NCBI RefSeq assembly: GCF_028200735.1
Contig: NZ_JAQKPV010000008.1
Coordinates: forward strand, 62,001 to 126,000
Length of the DNA: 64,000 nucleotides
Origin: Streptomyces sp. ACA25
Lineage (GTDB): Bacteria > Actinomycetota > Actinomycetes > Streptomycetales > Streptomycetaceae
Direction: 5' to 3'
Made by a program: the position numbers and the translations under genes. Each line of letters begins with the position of its first letter. Positions within the stretch are counted from its first letter, which is position 1. The notes under the pieces were generated by a model. That model saw only the letters and a program-made list of their open reading frames with translations. It did not search any database and was not told the DNA's origin. Shown here piece by piece: positions 36,359 to 47,336 of the stretch.

Positions 36359-37544
36359 ATGCGGGATGTCAACGAGCTGGTGAGCACAGTGTTCTCGGGA
36401 CTGTCTCCGCTGTTGATCGAGGCCGTGGTGGACGAGGGGCGAGCGGATTGTGGTGCGGGCGCGGACCCCGGAGGGCTCGGCGCGGTGCGTGGACTGCGGT
36501 GCTTCGACGGGACGGGTCCATGGCTATCACCAGCGGGTGATAGTGGACGTGCCGGTAGATGGCCGCCGGGCGGTCGTGTGGGTCCGGATACACCGCCTGG
36601 TGTGTTTGACCCACGTTTGCCGGCACACCTTCCGTGAGCAGGTGCCTGGAGTCCTCGAGCGCTATCAACGTCGGTGGCACATCTGGCACAACCTTGCCGA
36701 GGCCGTCCGCAAGGAGGTCGCCGCCCACAACACCTGCTGGGCCAAGACCGGCCCGCCCCCAGCGTCAGGCAAGCAGGCCACCCGTGAGCGCTGGCAGCAG
36801 CTCCACGACCTGAACCGCCGGGGTGTCGGCCTGCTGGAGTACGCTCGGCGGCTGAACCTTTCGCTGAACACCGTCAAGCGCTACGACCGCGCCGCAGAAC
36901 CCGAGCGCCTCGTCCGTGCCCCCAAGTACCGGCCCACCCTCGTGGATCCCTACCGCGATCACCTGCGCCGCCGCCGCGAGCATGACCCTGCCGTCCCGGT
37001 CACCCACCTGCTGGAAATCCAAGAGCTGGGTTACACCGGCAGCGCCAATATCCTGGTCCGCTACATCACCCATGGGCGCGTCGAAGCCGGCCGGGCCGCG
37101 CTCTCACCCCGCCGCCTGGCCCGCCATATCCTTACCCACCCCGACCATCTCAAGGACCACCAGCGAGAACGGATCGAGGCCGCTACCGCAGCCCGCGGGG
37201 AGATGACTGCCCTGGCCGGACTCGTCCGCTCCTTCGCTGCGCTGCTGGACCCCGCCTACGGCAATGCCACCCTGCTGAGCACCTGGACTACGTCAGTCCA
37301 GGCCGAGGACCTGCCCCACCTGCACGCCTTCACCCGTGTACTCGACCGCGACCGCCACGCCGTCGACGCGGCCCTCACCCTGCCCCATCACAACGGCGGC
37401 ACTGAAGGCGTCAACGACAAGACCAAGCTGATCAAACGCCAGATGTACGGCCGTGCCAGCTTCCCCCTCCTCAGCCTGGCCACACCGCTGCGGGTCCTGT
37501 CACCGGACGAGGTGAAGGAAGCCCTGCTGCGCCGTACACGGTAA
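36359..37544 (+). pseudogene. ISL3-family transposase with frameshift and in-frame internal deletion
   Basis: Frame 2 encodes the start (VFSGLSPLLIEAVVDEG). Near 36435 it moves to the frame with VRARTPEGSARCVDCGASTG, the N-terminal zinc-binding CxxC region, and YHQRVIVDVPVDGRRAVVWV. At ERYQRR-WHIWHNLAEAVRKE the sequence jumps directly from the N-terminal part to the segment after the second catalytic Asp, losing more than 100 residues. The C-terminus (NGGTEGVNDKTKLIKRQMYG with the catalytic Glu) is intact to the stop at 37544. It is inactive. Terminal repeats were not identified. Confidence 0.8.
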
Positions 37545-37755
37545 CTGTTCGACGACAACATGAACGGCCATCCCCGGTAGCGAGACGTAAGCCGCTCTTG
37601 CCCGGCGGTCACCTGCCATCCGTGAACGAGACCTCCTTGACAGAGCTTGGTGTGAGCTCGCCGAGGAGACCGGCTTCCCCACGACATAGTCGGCTCCGCG
37701 GTACGGCCCCGACGGGGGAAGAGGCAGTGTTCAAAATCCCCGGCCGAGAACTGCA

Positions 37756-38064
37756 TCACCGTCCACAACCGCCCGAGACAGACCAGCTGGAGCAGGCTTC
37801 GTGCATCACGTGAACATCCAGGACCCTGCGAAGGGTCATCAAGATCACGAACCCCGTGACGGCCAGCACGCCGAGGACCATGAGTGCGACTACTCCACAG
37901 ATCACCCACCAGGCCGCCCTTTGATATCGCCCCTCCCGCCCCCGCAGCGTCGTGATCCCACCCCCGGATCCGGGGCGCTGTCCTAGGATGGCGAGGACCA
38001 TCTCAGCGGCCCGACGGGCTTCCTGGTCCGCGTGTTCGCGGACACTCGGAGGACATGCCCCCAC
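37756..38064 (-). CDS. Small single-pass membrane protein, hypothetical
   Basis: A 102-aa reading from GTG 38064. A charged N-terminal helix (VREHADQEARRAAEMVLAIL) is followed by one strongly hydrophobic segment of about 25 residues (WWVICGVVALMVLGVLAVTG, then FVIL), then a short tail. Codon use has the expected high GC3. It overlaps no accepted gene and is divergent from the DUF2075 gene. The frame stays open far beyond the GTG as a shadow of that gene, so the start is uncertain. No family is recognised. Confidence 0.4.
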   Translation of the reverse strand: MGACPPSVREHADQEARRAAEMVLAILGQRPGSGGGITTLRGREGRYQRAAWWVICGVVALMVLGVLAVTGFVILMTLRRVLDVHVMHEACSSWSVSGGCGR

Positions 38065-38103
38065 CCGCACGAGTCTTCTTCGTGCTGCCTGGGGGCATTT
38101 CCC

Positions 38104-39996
38104 TTGCTGTTCCGTGAGTCCGCGACGTCCGTGGCCACCCGCATCCTCGAAGGGTCGCTGGCGCTGCACCTGACCGAGAACTTCGTTCATCAGCATGGCC
38201 GCCGGCCCGGAACGTCGGAAGTGCGGTCCTGGGAGCGCAGCCTCCCCGCGCTCACCAACGCGCTGGTCGAAGCGGGGCTCGGCGACGTCGAGGTGCTCAT
38301 CGAGTACAGCCTGCCGCTGACCAGCAGGCGGGCGGACGCGCTGCTCGCCGGCGTGCACCCCACCACCGGTGAGCCCTCGTACGTCATCGTGGAGTTGAAG
38401 CAGTGGAGCGAGGCGTACCCGGAGGAGGACGAGCCGCTGCTGTGCCGGAACGGCACCTACGCGCAGCCCGTGCTCAACCCGATCGAGCAGGTGCGGGGCT
38501 ACTGCGCGTACCTGCTGTCCTTCAACGGCGCGCTGGAGCGGGCGCCGCAGTCTCTGGCCGGGGTGGCGTTCCTGCACAACGCGACCGAGTTCGGGGTGGC
38601 CGGGCTGCGGGAGGTGCCGGAGGACGGGTACGGCCGCATGTACACCGGGGCGCAGCGGGGAGCGTTCCTGGACTTTCTGCGTTCGCGGCTCGCCCCGAAG
38701 CCCGGCGCGCGGGCCGCCGACATCCTGCTCGACGCCAAGGTGCGGCCGTCCAAGCAGCTGATGGCGGTCGCGGCGGCCGAGATCGGTGACCGTGAGCAGT
38801 TCGTGCTGATCGCCGAGCAGCGGGTCGCCTACGAGAAGGTGATGTCCGCCGTGCGCCGGGCCAGGCGGTCGAACACCAAGCAGGTGATCGTGGTGACGGG
38901 CGGTCCGGGTTCCGGTAAGAGCGTGGTAGCGATGTCGCTGCTGGGCGAGTTGTTCCGGCGCGGGGTTCCCGCGCTGCACGCGACGGGGTCCGCGTCGTTC
39001 ACCAAGACGATGCGGAAGGTCGCGGGGAGCAGGAGGCCCGAGGTGCGGCGGCTGTTCGTCTACTTCAACAGCTTCATGGCGGCGGAGCCGAACGACATCG
39101 ATGTGCTGATCTGCGATGAGGCCCACCGTCTGCGCAGGACCTCCGCCAACCGCTACACCAAGGCGGAGCTGCGCACCGACCGCCCCCAGGTCTCGGAGCT
39201 GATCGACGCGGCCCGGGTGCCGGTGTTCCTGCTCGACCAGCACCAGGTGGTGCGCCCCGGCGAGATGGGTACCGAGGAGGAGATCCGGCGGGCCGCGGCC
39301 GAGCACGGGCTGGACTGCACGGTGGTGGAGCTGGACGGCCAGTTCCGGTGCGGCGGCAGTGCGGCGTACGAGAAGTGGGTGGTCGACCTGCTGGGTCTGG
39401 AGGGCGGCACTCCGCACGTATGGGAGCCGGACGGGAAGTTCGAGCTGATGGCCGCCGAAAGCCCGCAGGAGCTGGAGGACTTCCTCGTCTCGCGCCGCGC
39501 GGAGGGCTACGGCGCCCGGATGTCGGCCGGCTACTGCTGGACGTGGACCAAGAAGGTCACCCCGGAGATGGCTTCGCTGCCCGCCGATGTCGTCATCGGT
39601 GACTGGGAGCGGCCGTGGAACGTGTTCGGCGACCGGTCGGTGCTCGGGGCGCCGCCCGCGCCGCTGTGGGCGACCGATCCGGCCGGTTTCGGGCAGGTCG
39701 GCTGCGTCTACACCGCGCAGGGCTTCGAGTACGACTGGTCGGGTGTGATCATCGGCCCGGACCTGGTGTGGCGGACCGACCGGTGGGTGGTGGACCGGTC
39801 GGCGTCGAAGGACCCGTCGTTCTCGAAGGCCACTCCGGACGACGAGGTCGACCGGCTGGTCCGCAACACCTACAAGGTGCTGCTGACCAGGGGCATGGTG
39901 GGCACGGTCGTGCACTCGACCGACCCGGAGACCCGGGAGATGCTGCGTTCGCTGATCCGGCCGGGGACCGGCGCGCAGGTGCCCGCGGGCGTGTAG
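38104..39996 (+). CDS. DUF2075 NTPase/helicase-like protein with N-terminal nuclease-like domain
   Basis: About 630 aa. The N-terminal ~200 residues contain ELKQW near residue 97, reminiscent of a PD-(D/E)xK fold. The DUF2075 (Schlafen-like, superfamily 1-related) domain follows: P-loop GGPGSGKS near 266-273, Walker B ICDEAH near 338, and helicase-like motifs QVVRPGEMGTEEE, ELDGQFRCGGS and VYTAQGFEYDWSGVIIG. The C-terminus RNTYKVLLTRGMVGTVVHST matches motif VI. Start: TTG 38104 matches the usual family N-terminus; ATG 38032 is an alternative. It lies 106 bp before pglY on the same strand, so it may be an accessory gene of the second BREX operon. A near-identical fragment lies at 51.3-51.5 kb. 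Confidence 0.85.
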   Translation: MLFRESATSVATRILEGSLALHLTENFVHQHGRRPGTSEVRSWERSLPALTNALVEAGLGDVEVLIEYSLPLTSRRADALLAGVHPTTGEPSYVIVELKQWSEAYPEEDEPLLCRNGTYAQPVLNPIEQVRGYCAYLLSFNGALERAPQSLAGVAFLHNATEFGVAGLREVPEDGYGRMYTGAQRGAFLDFLRSRLAPKPGARAADILLDAKVRPSKQLMAVAAAEIGDREQFVLIAEQRVAYEKVMSAVRRARRSNTKQVIVVTGGPGSGKSVVAMSLLGELFRRGVPALHATGSASFTKTMRKVAGSRRPEVRRLFVYFNSFMAAEPNDIDVLICDEAHRLRRTSANRYTKAELRTDRPQVSELIDAARVPVFLLDQHQVVRPGEMGTEEEIRRAAAEHGLDCTVVELDGQFRCGGSAAYEKWVVDLLGLEGGTPHVWEPDGKFELMAAESPQELEDFLVSRRAEGYGARMSAGYCWTWTKKVTPEMASLPADVVIGDWERPWNVFGDRSVLGAPPAPLWATDPAGFGQVGCVYTAQGFEYDWSGVIIGPDLVWRTDRWVVDRSASKDPSFSKATPDDEVDRLVRNTYKVLLTRGMVGTVVHSTDPETREMLRSLIRPGTGAQVPAGV

Positions 39997-40102
39997 CGGG
40001 GCGGCCGGTACCGCGTGCGCGAAAGCGGTCACGTGCTGTGGCGCCGACGCCATACGATCGGACAAGCCCGCGCAACCGCCCGCCGGAGAGCGAGACTTGT
40101 AC

Positions 40103-43100
40103 ATGGCCCAGCAGCCACCCCTGCTCCGCGATGTCATCGACATCAAGGAGTCCATATCCACCTCCGACTTCGTCCTCCAGCTCTCGGAGGCGACGGCCCC
40201 CGAGGGGGCCGAGCGGGCGTTACGGGACTATGTGGTCACGGAGCGGCTGCTGGAGAACTTCGACGAGGCGCTGGGCCTGATCCGGGCCGCGCTCGACGGG
40301 CACACGTCGAAGGCGGCCTACCTGCACGGCTCGTTCGGTTCCGGTAAGTCGCACTTCATGGCCGTGCTGCACGCTCTGCTCAGCGGCAGCCCCGCCGCCC
40401 GGGCGCGCACGGACCTCGACCCGGTGCTCACCACGCACGCGTGGCTCGGCACCGAGGGGAAACGCTTCCTGCTCGTTCCCTACCACATGCTGGGGGCGAA
40501 ATCCCTGGAGCAGCGGGTCCTCGGCGGGTACGTCAGCCACGTCAAGAAGCTGCACCCGCAGGCGCCGACCCCGCAGGTCTACCGGACGGACTCGCTGTTC
40601 GCGGACATCCGGTCGATGCGGGCCCGCATGGGTGACCGGGCGGTCATCGACGGCCTGGCGCCGATGGGCGGGGACGCCGGCGGCGGGGGCGAGGAGGACG
40701 AATGGGGTGAGGAGTTCGGGTGGACCCCGGAGTCGCTCGACACCGCCATGACCGCCGAGGAGGTGCACGAGGAGGGCCGGCGGCTGAACCTGGTCAGCCC
40801 GTCCAGCCCCGCCGAGCTGCGGGCCCGGCTCGTCCAGGACGCGAGCACCCACCTGCTGCCGGGCTTCGCGCAGAACGCCACGGAGGACGAGCACGGGTTC
40901 GTCTCCCTCGACGCAGGGCTGTCCGTGCTGGCCGAGCACGCCAAGGAGCTCGGCTACGACGGGCTGATCCTCTTCATGGACGAGCTGATCCTGTGGCTGG
41001 CCACGCTCATCCACGACCAGAAGTTCGTGGCCCGGGAAGCGGGCAAGATCACTAACTTCGTGGAGAGCGGCGACTCCCGCCGGGCCGTTCCGGTGATCTC
41101 CTTCATCGCCCGCCAGCGTGACCTGCGCGAGCTGGTCGGCGAGGAGGTGTCGGGAGCGGCGGAGGCGTCCATCCAGGACACGCTCAACCTGGCCTCCGGC
41201 CGGTTCGACAAGATCACGCTGGAGGACCGCAACCTCCCCCAGGTCGCGCACGCCCGGCTGCTGCGGCCCAGGGACGCGCAGGCCGCCGCGCTCATCGCCG
41301 CGGAGTTCGACAAGACCCGCAAGGTCCGCCAGGAGGTGTGGGACACCCTGCTGGGCTCGGACCGGGGCGCGGACGGCACCGGCGCCGACGAGGAGAGCTT
41401 CCGGCTGACCTACCCGTTCTCGCCTGCGTTCATGGACACCCTTGTGCACGTCTCCTCCGCGCTCCAGCGCAACCGCACCGGCATGAAGCTGATGGGCCAG
41501 CTCCTGGCGAACCACCGTGCCGAGCTGCGGCTGGGTGACCTCATCCCGGTCGGCGACCTCTACCCGCTGATCACCGCGGGCGGCGACAAGCCGTTCACCG
41601 ACAGCCTGAAGGTGGTCTTCGAAGCGGCCGACAAGCTGTACCGGACGAAGCTGCGCCCGTACCTCCTCACCACGCACCAGGTGTCGGAGGAGGACATCGA
41701 GCAGTACACCCACCGCCCCGACAGCGTCACCGACCCGGCGCTGCGCACCCGGATCAAGCAGTTCACCGGGGACAACCGGATCGTCGGCACCCTGCTGCTG
41801 TCGGCGCTGGCCCCCAGCGTCCCCGCGCTGTCCGACCTGACGATCCGGCGGCTGTCCGCGCTGAACTACGGCTCGGTCGTCGCGCCGATCCCGGGCCGGG
41901 AGTACGGCATCCTGAAGAACAAGGTCGCCGAGTGGGCGGGCCGCTTCCCCGAGATCAAGCCGACCGGCACCGACACCAACCCGGGGGTCCGGCTCGAACT
42001 GTCCGGCGTCGACGTGGACTCCGTCATCGCCAACGCCAACGTCAACGACAACCCCGGTAACCGCCAGGCCCTCGCCAAGCGCATCCTCGTCACGGAACTC
42101 GGCGTGCGGCAGGGGCAGCTGGTCGACGAGCTGGACTTCGTGTGGCGGGGCACCGAGCGCGGCGTCGAGGTGGTCTTCGGCAACGTCGCGGACCGCGACG
42201 ACCTGCCCGACCACGAGCTCATACCCCAGCAGGACGGTCGCTGGCGCCTGGTGATCGACCTGCCCTTCGACGAGGGCGAGTACGGGCCCGTCGACGACGC
42301 CAACCGCATACGGAACCTCCGTGCGGAACAGGGCGAGCCGTCCCGCACCGTCGCCTGGCTGCCCACCCACCTGTCCCACCGGCGGTACGCCGACTTCCGC
42401 CGCCTCGTCGTCATCGACAAGGCACTCGCCGACGGCCGGCGGTTCGACGCCCAGTACGCAGGCCACCTCAGCCCCGACAACCGGGCCCGCGCCAAGGGCC
42501 TGCTGGAGACCCAGCGCGAAACCCTCCTCACCAACGTCAAGGCCGCCTTCAAGCAGGCCTACGGCCTCGCCGACAAGAAGGCCACCGACGTCGAGCTCGG
42601 CTTCGACGAGCATCTGGTGGCGCTGCGCGAAGTGGACGGCCTGACGCTGTCCTTCGGCCAGTCGCTGCGCGACGGCATCCGGCACATCGCGGGCCGCCTG
42701 CTCGCCGGCCAGTACCCGGACCACCCCGACCTGGACCCCGAGAGCACCGGCACCGTGGTCAAGCCCGCCGACGCGAAGAAGGTGTTCGCGCACGTGCGGG
42801 CCGCCGCCGAGGCGCGAGACGGGCGCGCCGAGGTCCCGGCCCCCGACCGCGCCCTGATGCGAAGGGTGGCCGGCCCGCTGCGACTCGGACAGCAGAAGGA
42901 GGCGTACTTCGAGCTGTCCCACTACTGGGCGGACCACTTCCGGCAGCTCGCCCGCGAGGAGGGCGCGACCGGCGACCTCAGCCTCATCACGCTCACCGAC
43001 TGGACGGACCGGCCGGCACCGCGCGGCCTGCCCGCGTTCCTCACCAGGCTCGTCGTGGCCGCCTACGCCGAGATGGACGACCGGGTGTGGGTGCGCCTGG

Positions 43101-44023
43101 GCACCCCGCTCGACCCGGCGCCCGCACTCCACGACATCAAGGACCAGGACGCCCTGCGCAGCCAGCCGCTGCCCTCGGCGGAGGCATGGGAAGCGGCCCG
43201 GGAGCGGTTCGCCACCGTCTTCGGCAAGCCCGCGCCGAGCCTGCGGCGCGGCCGCATGGTCAACCAGCTCGCCCGGCAGATCGCCCAGGAGGCGGACGCC
43301 CACCGGGAGGCCGCCCGCGAACTGGTGACGCAGCTGGAACGGCACGCCGCGTACCTCCAGCTCGACGAGACCGGGGAGACCGGGCGGCTTGCCCTCGCGC
43401 GGCGCGCCGTCGAGCTGCTGGACGCGCTCACCCGCCCGGCCGGGCAGGGGGCCGCCGGAGCCAGGAGGACCGTCGAGGCCCTGGCGGACTTCGACTTCGG
43501 CACGATCGGCGCGGACCGGTTCGGCACCTCCCTCACGCAGGCGCGGCCCGTGGCGCAGGCCCTCGACTCCACCTCCTGGACCACCCTCGACCTGGCCTCG
43601 TCCGAAGGGCCGGAAGGGGAAGCGCTGCTGGAGTCCCTGCGCAACACCGCGCGCAGCGACCAGCGGACCAACGACCTCAAGGCCGCGCTGACCCGTACCC
43701 AGCAGGACATCCTGGCGCTGGTCAAACGCAACCGTGCCACGTCCCCTCCACCGCCCCCCGCGGCCCCGGCGCCCCGCTCCCACGACGTGCCGCTCGACAC
43801 CGGGTCCAGTCACCCGCCCGTCCCGGATCAGGACGCCCCCCGGGCCCCCGCCGGCGCCCCCACCGGCCCCGGCACCGGCGCCGGGCAGGGACGGCGCGGC
43901 GAAGGGACCCGGACCACCACCGCGGCCGGTGCCGCAGCCGCGCTGCGCGAGGAGCTGGCCGAACTGGCGGCCCGGGAGCCCGGCGCCACCATCGAGATCA
44001 CCTGGCGGGTCGTGCGCGCATGA
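40103..44023 (+). CDS. pglY: BREX-2 ATPase PglY
   Basis: A 1306-aa P-loop ATPase of the PglY/BrxC group. It opens with [12 protein letters not shown], as in known PglY. The Walker A is [12 protein letters not shown] near residues 75-86, the Walker B is [11 protein letters not shown] near 288-298, and a sensor region follows. The long C-terminal part is helical, with a Pro-rich low-complexity linker near 1215-1260. It is essential for Pgl/BREX-2 protection. Start: ATG 40103; TTG 40097 is closer to a GGAGAG and possible. Codon 40 is TTA (40220-40222). The stop overlaps pglZ (ATGA). Confidence 0.93.
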   Translation: MAQQPPLLRDVIDIKESISTSDFVLQLSEATAPEGAERALRDYVVTERLLENFDEALGLIRAALDGHTSKAAYLHGSFGSGKSHFMAVLHALLSGSPAARARTDLDPVLTTHAWLGTEGKRFLLVPYHMLGAKSLEQRVLGGYVSHVKKLHPQAPTPQVYRTDSLFADIRSMRARMGDRAVIDGLAPMGGDAGGGGEEDEWGEEFGWTPESLDTAMTAEEVHEEGRRLNLVSPSSPAELRARLVQDASTHLLPGFAQNATEDEHGFVSLDAGLSVLAEHAKELGYDGLILFMDELILWLATLIHDQKFVAREAGKITNFVESGDSRRAVPVISFIARQRDLRELVGEEVSGAAEASIQDTLNLASGRFDKITLEDRNLPQVAHARLLRPRDAQAAALIAAEFDKTRKVRQEVWDTLLGSDRGADGTGADEESFRLTYPFSPAFMDTLVHVSSALQRNRTGMKLMGQLLANHRAELRLGDLIPVGDLYPLITAGGDKPFTDSLKVVFEAADKLYRTKLRPYLLTTHQVSEEDIEQYTHRPDSVTDPALRTRIKQFTGDNRIVGTLLLSALAPSVPALSDLTIRRLSALNYGSVVAPIPGREYGILKNKVAEWAGRFPEIKPTGTDTNPGVRLELSGVDVDSVIANANVNDNPGNRQALAKRILVTELGVRQGQLVDELDFVWRGTERGVEVVFGNVADRDDLPDHELIPQQDGRWRLVIDLPFDEGEYGPVDDANRIRNLRAEQGEPSRTVAWLPTHLSHRRYADFRRLVVIDKALADGRRFDAQYAGHLSPDNRARAKGLLETQRETLLTNVKAAFKQAYGLADKKATDVELGFDEHLVALREVDGLTLSFGQSLRDGIRHIAGRLLAGQYPDHPDLDPESTGTVVKPADAKKVFAHVRAAAEARDGRAEVPAPDRALMRRVAGPLRLGQQKEAYFELSHYWADHFRQLAREEGATGDLSLITLTDWTDRPAPRGLPAFLTRLVVAAYAEMDDRVWVRLGTPLDPAPALHDIKDQDALRSQPLPSAEAWEAARERFATVFGKPAPSLRRGRMVNQLARQIAQEADAHREAARELVTQLERHAAYLQLDETGETGRLALARRAVELLDALTRPAGQGAAGARRTVEALADFDFGTIGADRFGTSLTQARPVAQALDSTSWTTLDLASSEGPEGEALLESLRNTARSDQRTNDLKAALTRTQQDILALVKRNRATSPPPPPAAPAPRSHDVPLDTGSSHPPVPDQDAPRAPAGAPTGPGTGAGQGRRGEGTRTTTAAGAAAALREELAELAAREPGATIEITWRVVRA

Positions 44024-46965
44024 GCACACCGACTACGCGCACGAGCACACCGACGGGCGGTCCGTCCGCCGCGCGGCTGAGCCTCGCCACCATCACCCAG
44101 TACCTGTCCGCGCAGAGCTCACTCGCCGGCTCACTCGCCGGCCGCGACAAGCCGCGGGCCGTGCTGCTGCGCTGCGCACCGCAGTGGGACGGGCCGGCCG
44201 AGCCCGAGTGGGGCGACGGGCAGTCGGCCCGCGTGGCGGCGGCCCCCTCCCCGCTGGCCGTGCACGAGCTACTGCTCGGGCACTTCACGGGCGACGCCAC
44301 CGGACCCCAGGTCCTCGTCGTCCTCACCGACCGCGAACAGAACGAGCTGGACCCGGCGATCCTGGCCCGCGCCCACAAGCAGCGCGTCGACGCCCTGGAC
44401 AACTGGGAGGTCGTGCAGGAGGCATTCGGGGCGCACCAGATCGACCCCCGGCTGCGCGAGGAGAAATGGGCGGCGGAGGCCCTGCTGGACGCGGCGCCGC
44501 CGAAGCGCTGGCCGCGCCTGGGCGGCGGCATGCTGTCCCGGCGCGCCGCGCTGTCCGCACTCGCCCTGCGGCGCCTGCGGCTCGGCCGCTACGAGGACGA
44601 GGCCGCCGGCCAGGACCACACCACGGCGGCCGACAGCCTCGACACCCACACCCTGCTGCACTGGTCGCTGACCCCGGGCAGCCCGGAGCGGCTGCTGGAA
44701 CTGCGCGGCCCCGAACGCACCGGGCTGATGGAGTTCCTCGGCGAGGAGGACCAGGCAGGGCTCGCCGGAGGCGCCCTCCTCGCCCTCGTCGAAGCCGACC
44801 ACGGCCCCGAAGCGGTGGCCTTCGGGCTGGTGTGCGCCGCCCTGTGGTGCCACGACGAACCGGACGCCGCGACGTACACGGCCCGCGGCCGGGCCGAACG
44901 CTGGTTCGGGGAACCGCCCCCGGCGGCGGGCGAGCGGCTCGACGCCCTGGCCACCGCCTTCGGACGGGCCGCGGAGGAGTACGTCGGCGGGCTGCTCGCC
45001 ACCGCGTCCCGGAACGGCGGCGAAAGCACCGACGACGCCCGCGAAGCCCGGCGGATCAGCGACACCGTCCTGAAACAGGCCTCGGAGCTGGCCCGCCGGC
45101 TCGGCGCGGAGAGCGCCGCGCAGGCGAGCCCGGTCCTGAAGGCCGGACTCGACGCCCGGTTCACCGCCGTCGGCCGGGCACTCACGGCCGGCGAACCGGG
45201 GCCGCTCCGCGAGGCGATCCGTGCCCTGGGCAAGCACCGGCGCGCACAGGAACCCGACGCGCGGGCGCGTATCGAGCGGACCCGCATGGGGGCGCGGCTC
45301 ATCCAGTGGCTCGCCGGCGAACCGGCCGTCGAAGCGCCCACGGTGGCCGCCGCAGTCGACCGGCACCTGACCGAGACCGGCTGGGTCGACCACGCCCTGG
45401 AACACATCGAGGCGGGCGGAGACACGGACCCGGCGCTGGGTGCCGCCTACGACACGCTGACCGCGCGGGTCCGCGCGCGCCGCCACGAGATCGACCGCTG
45501 CTTCGCCCGCACCCTGGCCACCTGGACCGCGGCAGGAACCGACCCCGGCAGCATGCTGACGGTGGAGACGTTCCTGGAACGGGTCGTGAGACCCGTCGTC
45601 CGGGGCGCGGAGGGCCGGCGTGTCCTGCTCCTCGTCCTGGACGGTATGAGCGCGGCCATCGCCACCGAGCTGGGCGAGGAACTGCGGGCGGCATGGGCCG
45701 AGTTCGATCCGGTGGACGAAGGAGCTCCGCGGCGGCGCGCCATGGCCGCCGCACTGCCGACGCTAACCGCGGTGTCCCGCACCGCGCTGCTCACCGGCAC
45801 GCTGCGGCACGGCTCCCAGCAGGACGAGGCCCGGCTGTTCCCCGGCCTTCCGCTGTGGGGCGGGGCACCCGCCGCGATCTTCCACAAGGACGACCTGCGG
45901 GCGGACAGCGCCGGGGAGACCTTCGGCCCCGCCCTGACCGAGGCACTCATGGACGGCCGCACTCAGGTGGCGGTCGTACTCAACGCCATCGACGACCGGC
46001 TCGCCAAGGAGCAGAAACTCGGGGACGGCAGCTGGCAGGCCGGCCACATCCCGGCGCTGCTGGACCTCCTGCGGGTCGCCGCCGCCCAGGGCATGGCCGT
46101 GGTGCTCACCAGCGACCACGGGCACGTCGTCGACCGGCACGGCACCGCGGTGGAGGCCGACGCGCCGCTGTCCGTCCGCCACCGCGAGCCGAGAGGGCCG
46201 GTGGGCCCGGCGGAGGTCATGCTGCGCGGCCCACGGGTCGTCGCTCCCGAACCGGGCGCTTCGATCGTCGCGTTGTGGGACGCCGACTCCCGGTACACCG
46301 CCCGCAGGGCCGGCTACCACGGCGGGGCGTCACTCGCGGAAGTCAGCATCCCGGTCCTGGCCTTCCTGCCGTTCGGGGCAACCCCTCCCCCGGCCTGGCG
46401 GGAGCTGGGCGACCAGCGGCCGGCCTGGTGGCTGCTCGCCGAGCCGTCGGCCCGTCCCACCGGAGCCGTGACCGCCACCACCACCGCCGCGCCCCTGCCG
46501 GCCGCGGCGCCGGGCCGGCCGGCCCGGCGGAAACCGACGAAGGAACAGGACCGGCTGGCCAGCACCCACCAGTCGCTGTTCGACGTCGCGCTGGTTCCCT
46601 CCGGCGACCACGAGGGAACCCTCGTCAGCGCTGCCCCGGTGGACCCGGACGACGCCCTGGTCGAGGCGCTCCTGACCTCGGAGCCGTTCCAGGGCCAGAT
46701 CGGCCTGCTCGCCCGCAAGCCACCCATGGACAAGGTGCGGCGAGCCGTCCTGGCCCTGCTCGACGCCGGGGGCACCCTCCCGGTGACCGCGCTCGCCCAG
46801 CGGGTCTCCTACCCGGTGACCCGCGCCGACGGCTTCGCCGCGATCCTCCGCCAGCTCCTCAACTACGACGGCGTCCAGGTGCTCGAAACCCTGCCGGACG
46901 GCCGCACCGTCCGGCTCGATCTCCCCCTGCTGCGCGTGCAGTTCGACCTGTCCCGGCAGCCGTGA
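44020..46965 (+). CDS. pglZ: BREX-2 phosphatase-like protein PglZ
   Basis: A 981-aa protein. The alkaline-phosphatase-superfamily PglZ domain occupies roughly residues 520-800. LLLVLDGMS (near 537) supplies the first metal Asp, [17 protein letters not shown] the nucleophile region, and [13 protein letters not shown] (near 697) the metal Asp/His pair. The ~500-residue N-terminus is helical and Ala-rich, and a C-terminal wHTH-like part precedes the end. PglZ is conserved in all BREX types. In Streptomyces it counteracts the toxicity of PglX. Start: ATG 44020, overlapping the pglY stop by 4 bp. Confidence 0.93.
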   Translation: MSTPTTRTSTPTGGPSAARLSLATITQYLSAQSSLAGSLAGRDKPRAVLLRCAPQWDGPAEPEWGDGQSARVAAAPSPLAVHELLLGHFTGDATGPQVLVVLTDREQNELDPAILARAHKQRVDALDNWEVVQEAFGAHQIDPRLREEKWAAEALLDAAPPKRWPRLGGGMLSRRAALSALALRRLRLGRYEDEAAGQDHTTAADSLDTHTLLHWSLTPGSPERLLELRGPERTGLMEFLGEEDQAGLAGGALLALVEADHGPEAVAFGLVCAALWCHDEPDAATYTARGRAERWFGEPPPAAGERLDALATAFGRAAEEYVGGLLATASRNGGESTDDAREARRISDTVLKQASELARRLGAESAAQASPVLKAGLDARFTAVGRALTAGEPGPLREAIRALGKHRRAQEPDARARIERTRMGARLIQWLAGEPAVEAPTVAAAVDRHLTETGWVDHALEHIEAGGDTDPALGAAYDTLTARVRARRHEIDRCFARTLATWTAAGTDPGSMLTVETFLERVVRPVVRGAEGRRVLLLVLDGMSAAIATELGEELRAAWAEFDPVDEGAPRRRAMAAALPTLTAVSRTALLTGTLRHGSQQDEARLFPGLPLWGGAPAAIFHKDDLRADSAGETFGPALTEALMDGRTQVAVVLNAIDDRLAKEQKLGDGSWQAGHIPALLDLLRVAAAQGMAVVLTSDHGHVVDRHGTAVEADAPLSVRHREPRGPVGPAEVMLRGPRVVAPEPGASIVALWDADSRYTARRAGYHGGASLAEVSIPVLAFLPFGATPPPAWRELGDQRPAWWLLAEPSARPTGAVTATTTAAPLPAAAPGRPARRKPTKEQDRLASTHQSLFDVALVPSGDHEGTLVSAAPVDPDDALVEALLTSEPFQGQIGLLARKPPMDKVRRAVLALLDAGGTLPVTALAQRVSYPVTRADGFAAILRQLLNYDGVQVLETLPDGRTVRLDLPLLRVQFDLSRQP

Positions 46966-47022
46966 GTCATGATCAGGCGTGGCGGGACGCCACCCGAGGA
47001 AGCGCCCCTGAGCAGCGAGAAT

Positions 47023-47039
47023 ACGCACCGAGGGTGCGT
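47023..47039. promoter_or_regulatory. Palindrome upstream of the Phd-like gene, candidate operator
   Basis: ACGCACC (47023-47029), GAG, GGTGCGT (47033-47039): perfect 7-bp arms about 55 bp before the Phd start and in the only real gap (128 bp) inside the second BREX operon. Phd antitoxins bind palindromes in their own promoters, so autoregulation of a sub-operon (phd-brxD-brxHI) is plausible. Confidence 0.45.
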
Positions 47040-47093
47040 CCACCACTGGCCGGACATCCGCGCGGAGGCGTGGGACCCAGCTCGGATAGCAAC

Positions 47094-47336
47094 ATGTACT
47101 ACTGGGAGACCACTGCCCGCGATTTCCATCAGAAATCCTCCGAGATGCTTGCCGCTGCCGCACGTGGCGAAACTGTCACCGTCACCAAGAACGGCGTCGC
47201 TGTCGCCCGCGTCGTACCGATCGCTGACGAGGACGTCCCTCCTTACCCCACCGACCCCATCGGTGACCTCGTGCTGCCCGACCTCGGACTCCCCGACCTC
47301 GCTGACGACGAGACGGATGGGACACTGCGCGGGTGA
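47094..47336 (+). CDS. Phd/YefM-family antitoxin-like protein
   Basis: An 80-aa protein. The Phd fold signature is at residues 1-45: MYYWETTARDFHQKSSEMLA, then GETVTVTKNGVAVARVVPI. An acidic, Pro/Asp/Leu-rich C-terminal tail of the kind that neutralises a toxin follows. No Doc, RelE or PIN toxin gene is next to it. Its stop overlaps the GTG start of brxD (GTGA), so it is co-translated with the BREX ATPase. Alternatively it may act as a DNA-binding regulator of the brxD-brxHI part. Start: ATG 47094 with a weak ribosome site. Confidence 0.8.
   Translation: MYYWETTARDFHQKSSEMLAAAARGETVTVTKNGVAVARVVPIADEDVPPYPTDPIGDLVLPDLGLPDLADDETDGTLRG

Noticed and set aside
38065..40161. Large minus-strand frame (801 codons) opposite the DUF2075 gene
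   Set aside because: Only its last 100 codons, beyond the DUF2075 gene, look protein-like. Those were kept as a low-confidence small membrane protein and the rest is shadow.
42142..44019. 626-codon in-frame 5' extension of pglZ
   Set aside because: It is antiphase to pglY and lacks homology. The ATGA overlap gives a normal pglZ start at 44020.
40220..44029. 1269-codon minus-strand frame opposite pglY
   Set aside because: Same shadow effect. pglY has a P-loop, a Walker B and operon overlaps, while the antisense frame has no motif.
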